The translations under genes were made by a program, and so were the position numbers. The notes beneath the pieces are model-generated. The model saw only the letters and a list, made by a program, of their open reading frames with translations. It ran no database searches and was not told the origin of the DNA. This document shows, piece after piece, positions 63,802 to 64,000 of a DNA stretch of 64,000 nt. How positions within the stretch are numbered: position 1 is the stretch's first letter; each line of letters opens with the position of its first letter. The stretch is from Endozoicomonas sp. ISHI1. GTDB lineage: Bacteria; Pseudomonadota; Gammaproteobacteria; Pseudomonadales; Endozoicomonadaceae. The stretch spans positions 177,630 to 241,629 of the forward strand of contig NZ_JAGRPU010000003.1 of NCBI RefSeq assembly GCF_024606225.1, in the 5' to 3' direction.

Positions 63802-64000
63802 AAACTGGTCGAGCCGTTGGCTCTTGAGCTGGAAGCTTGAAGCTGGAGGCTTGAAGCTGTTTCTCGAAAGCCGAAGGCTCTGGAATCCAAATCTCGTTTA
63901 AGCTGTGTTGTCTATTCTTGCTCAACACTCTCGTGCATGGCTCCTTGAAACTTGTCTCTTGACACTAGTTTCTAGATCGCTTTGGCGTTATATGGTCAAG
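63802..64000 (-). other. 23S-5S spacer, possibly the last bases of 23S rRNA
   Basis: It contains a small tandem repeat (GAAGCTTGAAGCTGGAGGCT region near 63830). The last bases, read on the minus strand as CTTGACCATATAACGCC, resemble the 3' end of gammaproteobacterial 23S rRNA, so the 23S gene probably lies immediately to the right. Confidence 0.6.

Overview
The window reads as a chromosomal segment of a gammaproteobacterium. The housekeeping genes (mlaA, rssB/rssC-like pair, dusA, dusC, mnmC, rsmC, trmN6, guaC, udk, pflBA, menFDHCE, putP, hutI) are of gammaproteobacterial type. They are mixed with ankyrin/RING and coiled-coil orphan proteins, palindromic dispersed repeats and decayed insertion sequences. 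That mixture fits a host-associated Oceanospirillales relative such as Endozoicomonas; this assignment is an inference from gene content, not from a marker sequence. The rRNA operon touched at the right edge shows only its 5S end.

Layout. 0-6 kb: 3' part of a DMT-family permease gene cut by the left edge, mlaA, the response-regulator/phosphatase plus STAS pair, dusA and manA. 6-12.4 kb: a 163-bp palindromic repeat, a small ORF, the ruins of an OmpA-type gene, two large orphan coiled-coil proteins (the second with three 90-bp repeats encoding NPF-type motifs), and between them a DMT permease coupled to trmN6. 12.5-21.5 kb: amino-acid ABC transporter parts, rsmC, yciA-type thioesterase, udk, guaC with a strong promoter and a repeat that supplies its stop codon, and the anaerobic pflB-pflA pair. 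22-32 kb: a basic orphan protein, an IS4-type transposase ruin, dusC-mnmC, msrA, a RING-plus-ankyrin gene bracketed by a duplicated piece of the neighbouring M23 peptidase gene, two tiny ORFs with a perfect hairpin, and a GT87-type membrane glycosyltransferase.

32-46 kb: a four-gene peptide/glutathione-type ABC operon in gsiABCD order, alaE, thpR and a menF-menD-menH-menC-menE operon that lacks menB. 46-50.5 kb: small unknown genes, putP and, divergently, hutI. 51-58.5 kb: an AT-rich surface-polysaccharide cluster: ops-like element, Wzm/Wzt-type ABC exporter, GT4, UDP-galactopyranose mutase and three GlfT-like GT2 enzymes, which together suggest export of a galactofuranose-containing glycan. 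58.5-63 kb: an insertion-sequence graveyard (three ISAs1-family remnants and one IS982-family remnant) holding a frameshifted methyltransferase gene, an intact YefM/YoeB-type toxin-antitoxin pair, a broken DUF433-type antitoxin gene and the tail of a sugar epimerase. 63-64 kb: a phosphoglycosyl transferase that probably belongs to the polysaccharide locus, then a 5S rRNA gene on the minus strand.

The features most worth follow-up are the RING-ankyrin gene flanked by a duplicated gene end, the NPF-repeat protein and its coiled-coil counterpart, and the 163-bp palindromic repeat family. No CRISPR array and no tRNA gene was seen.
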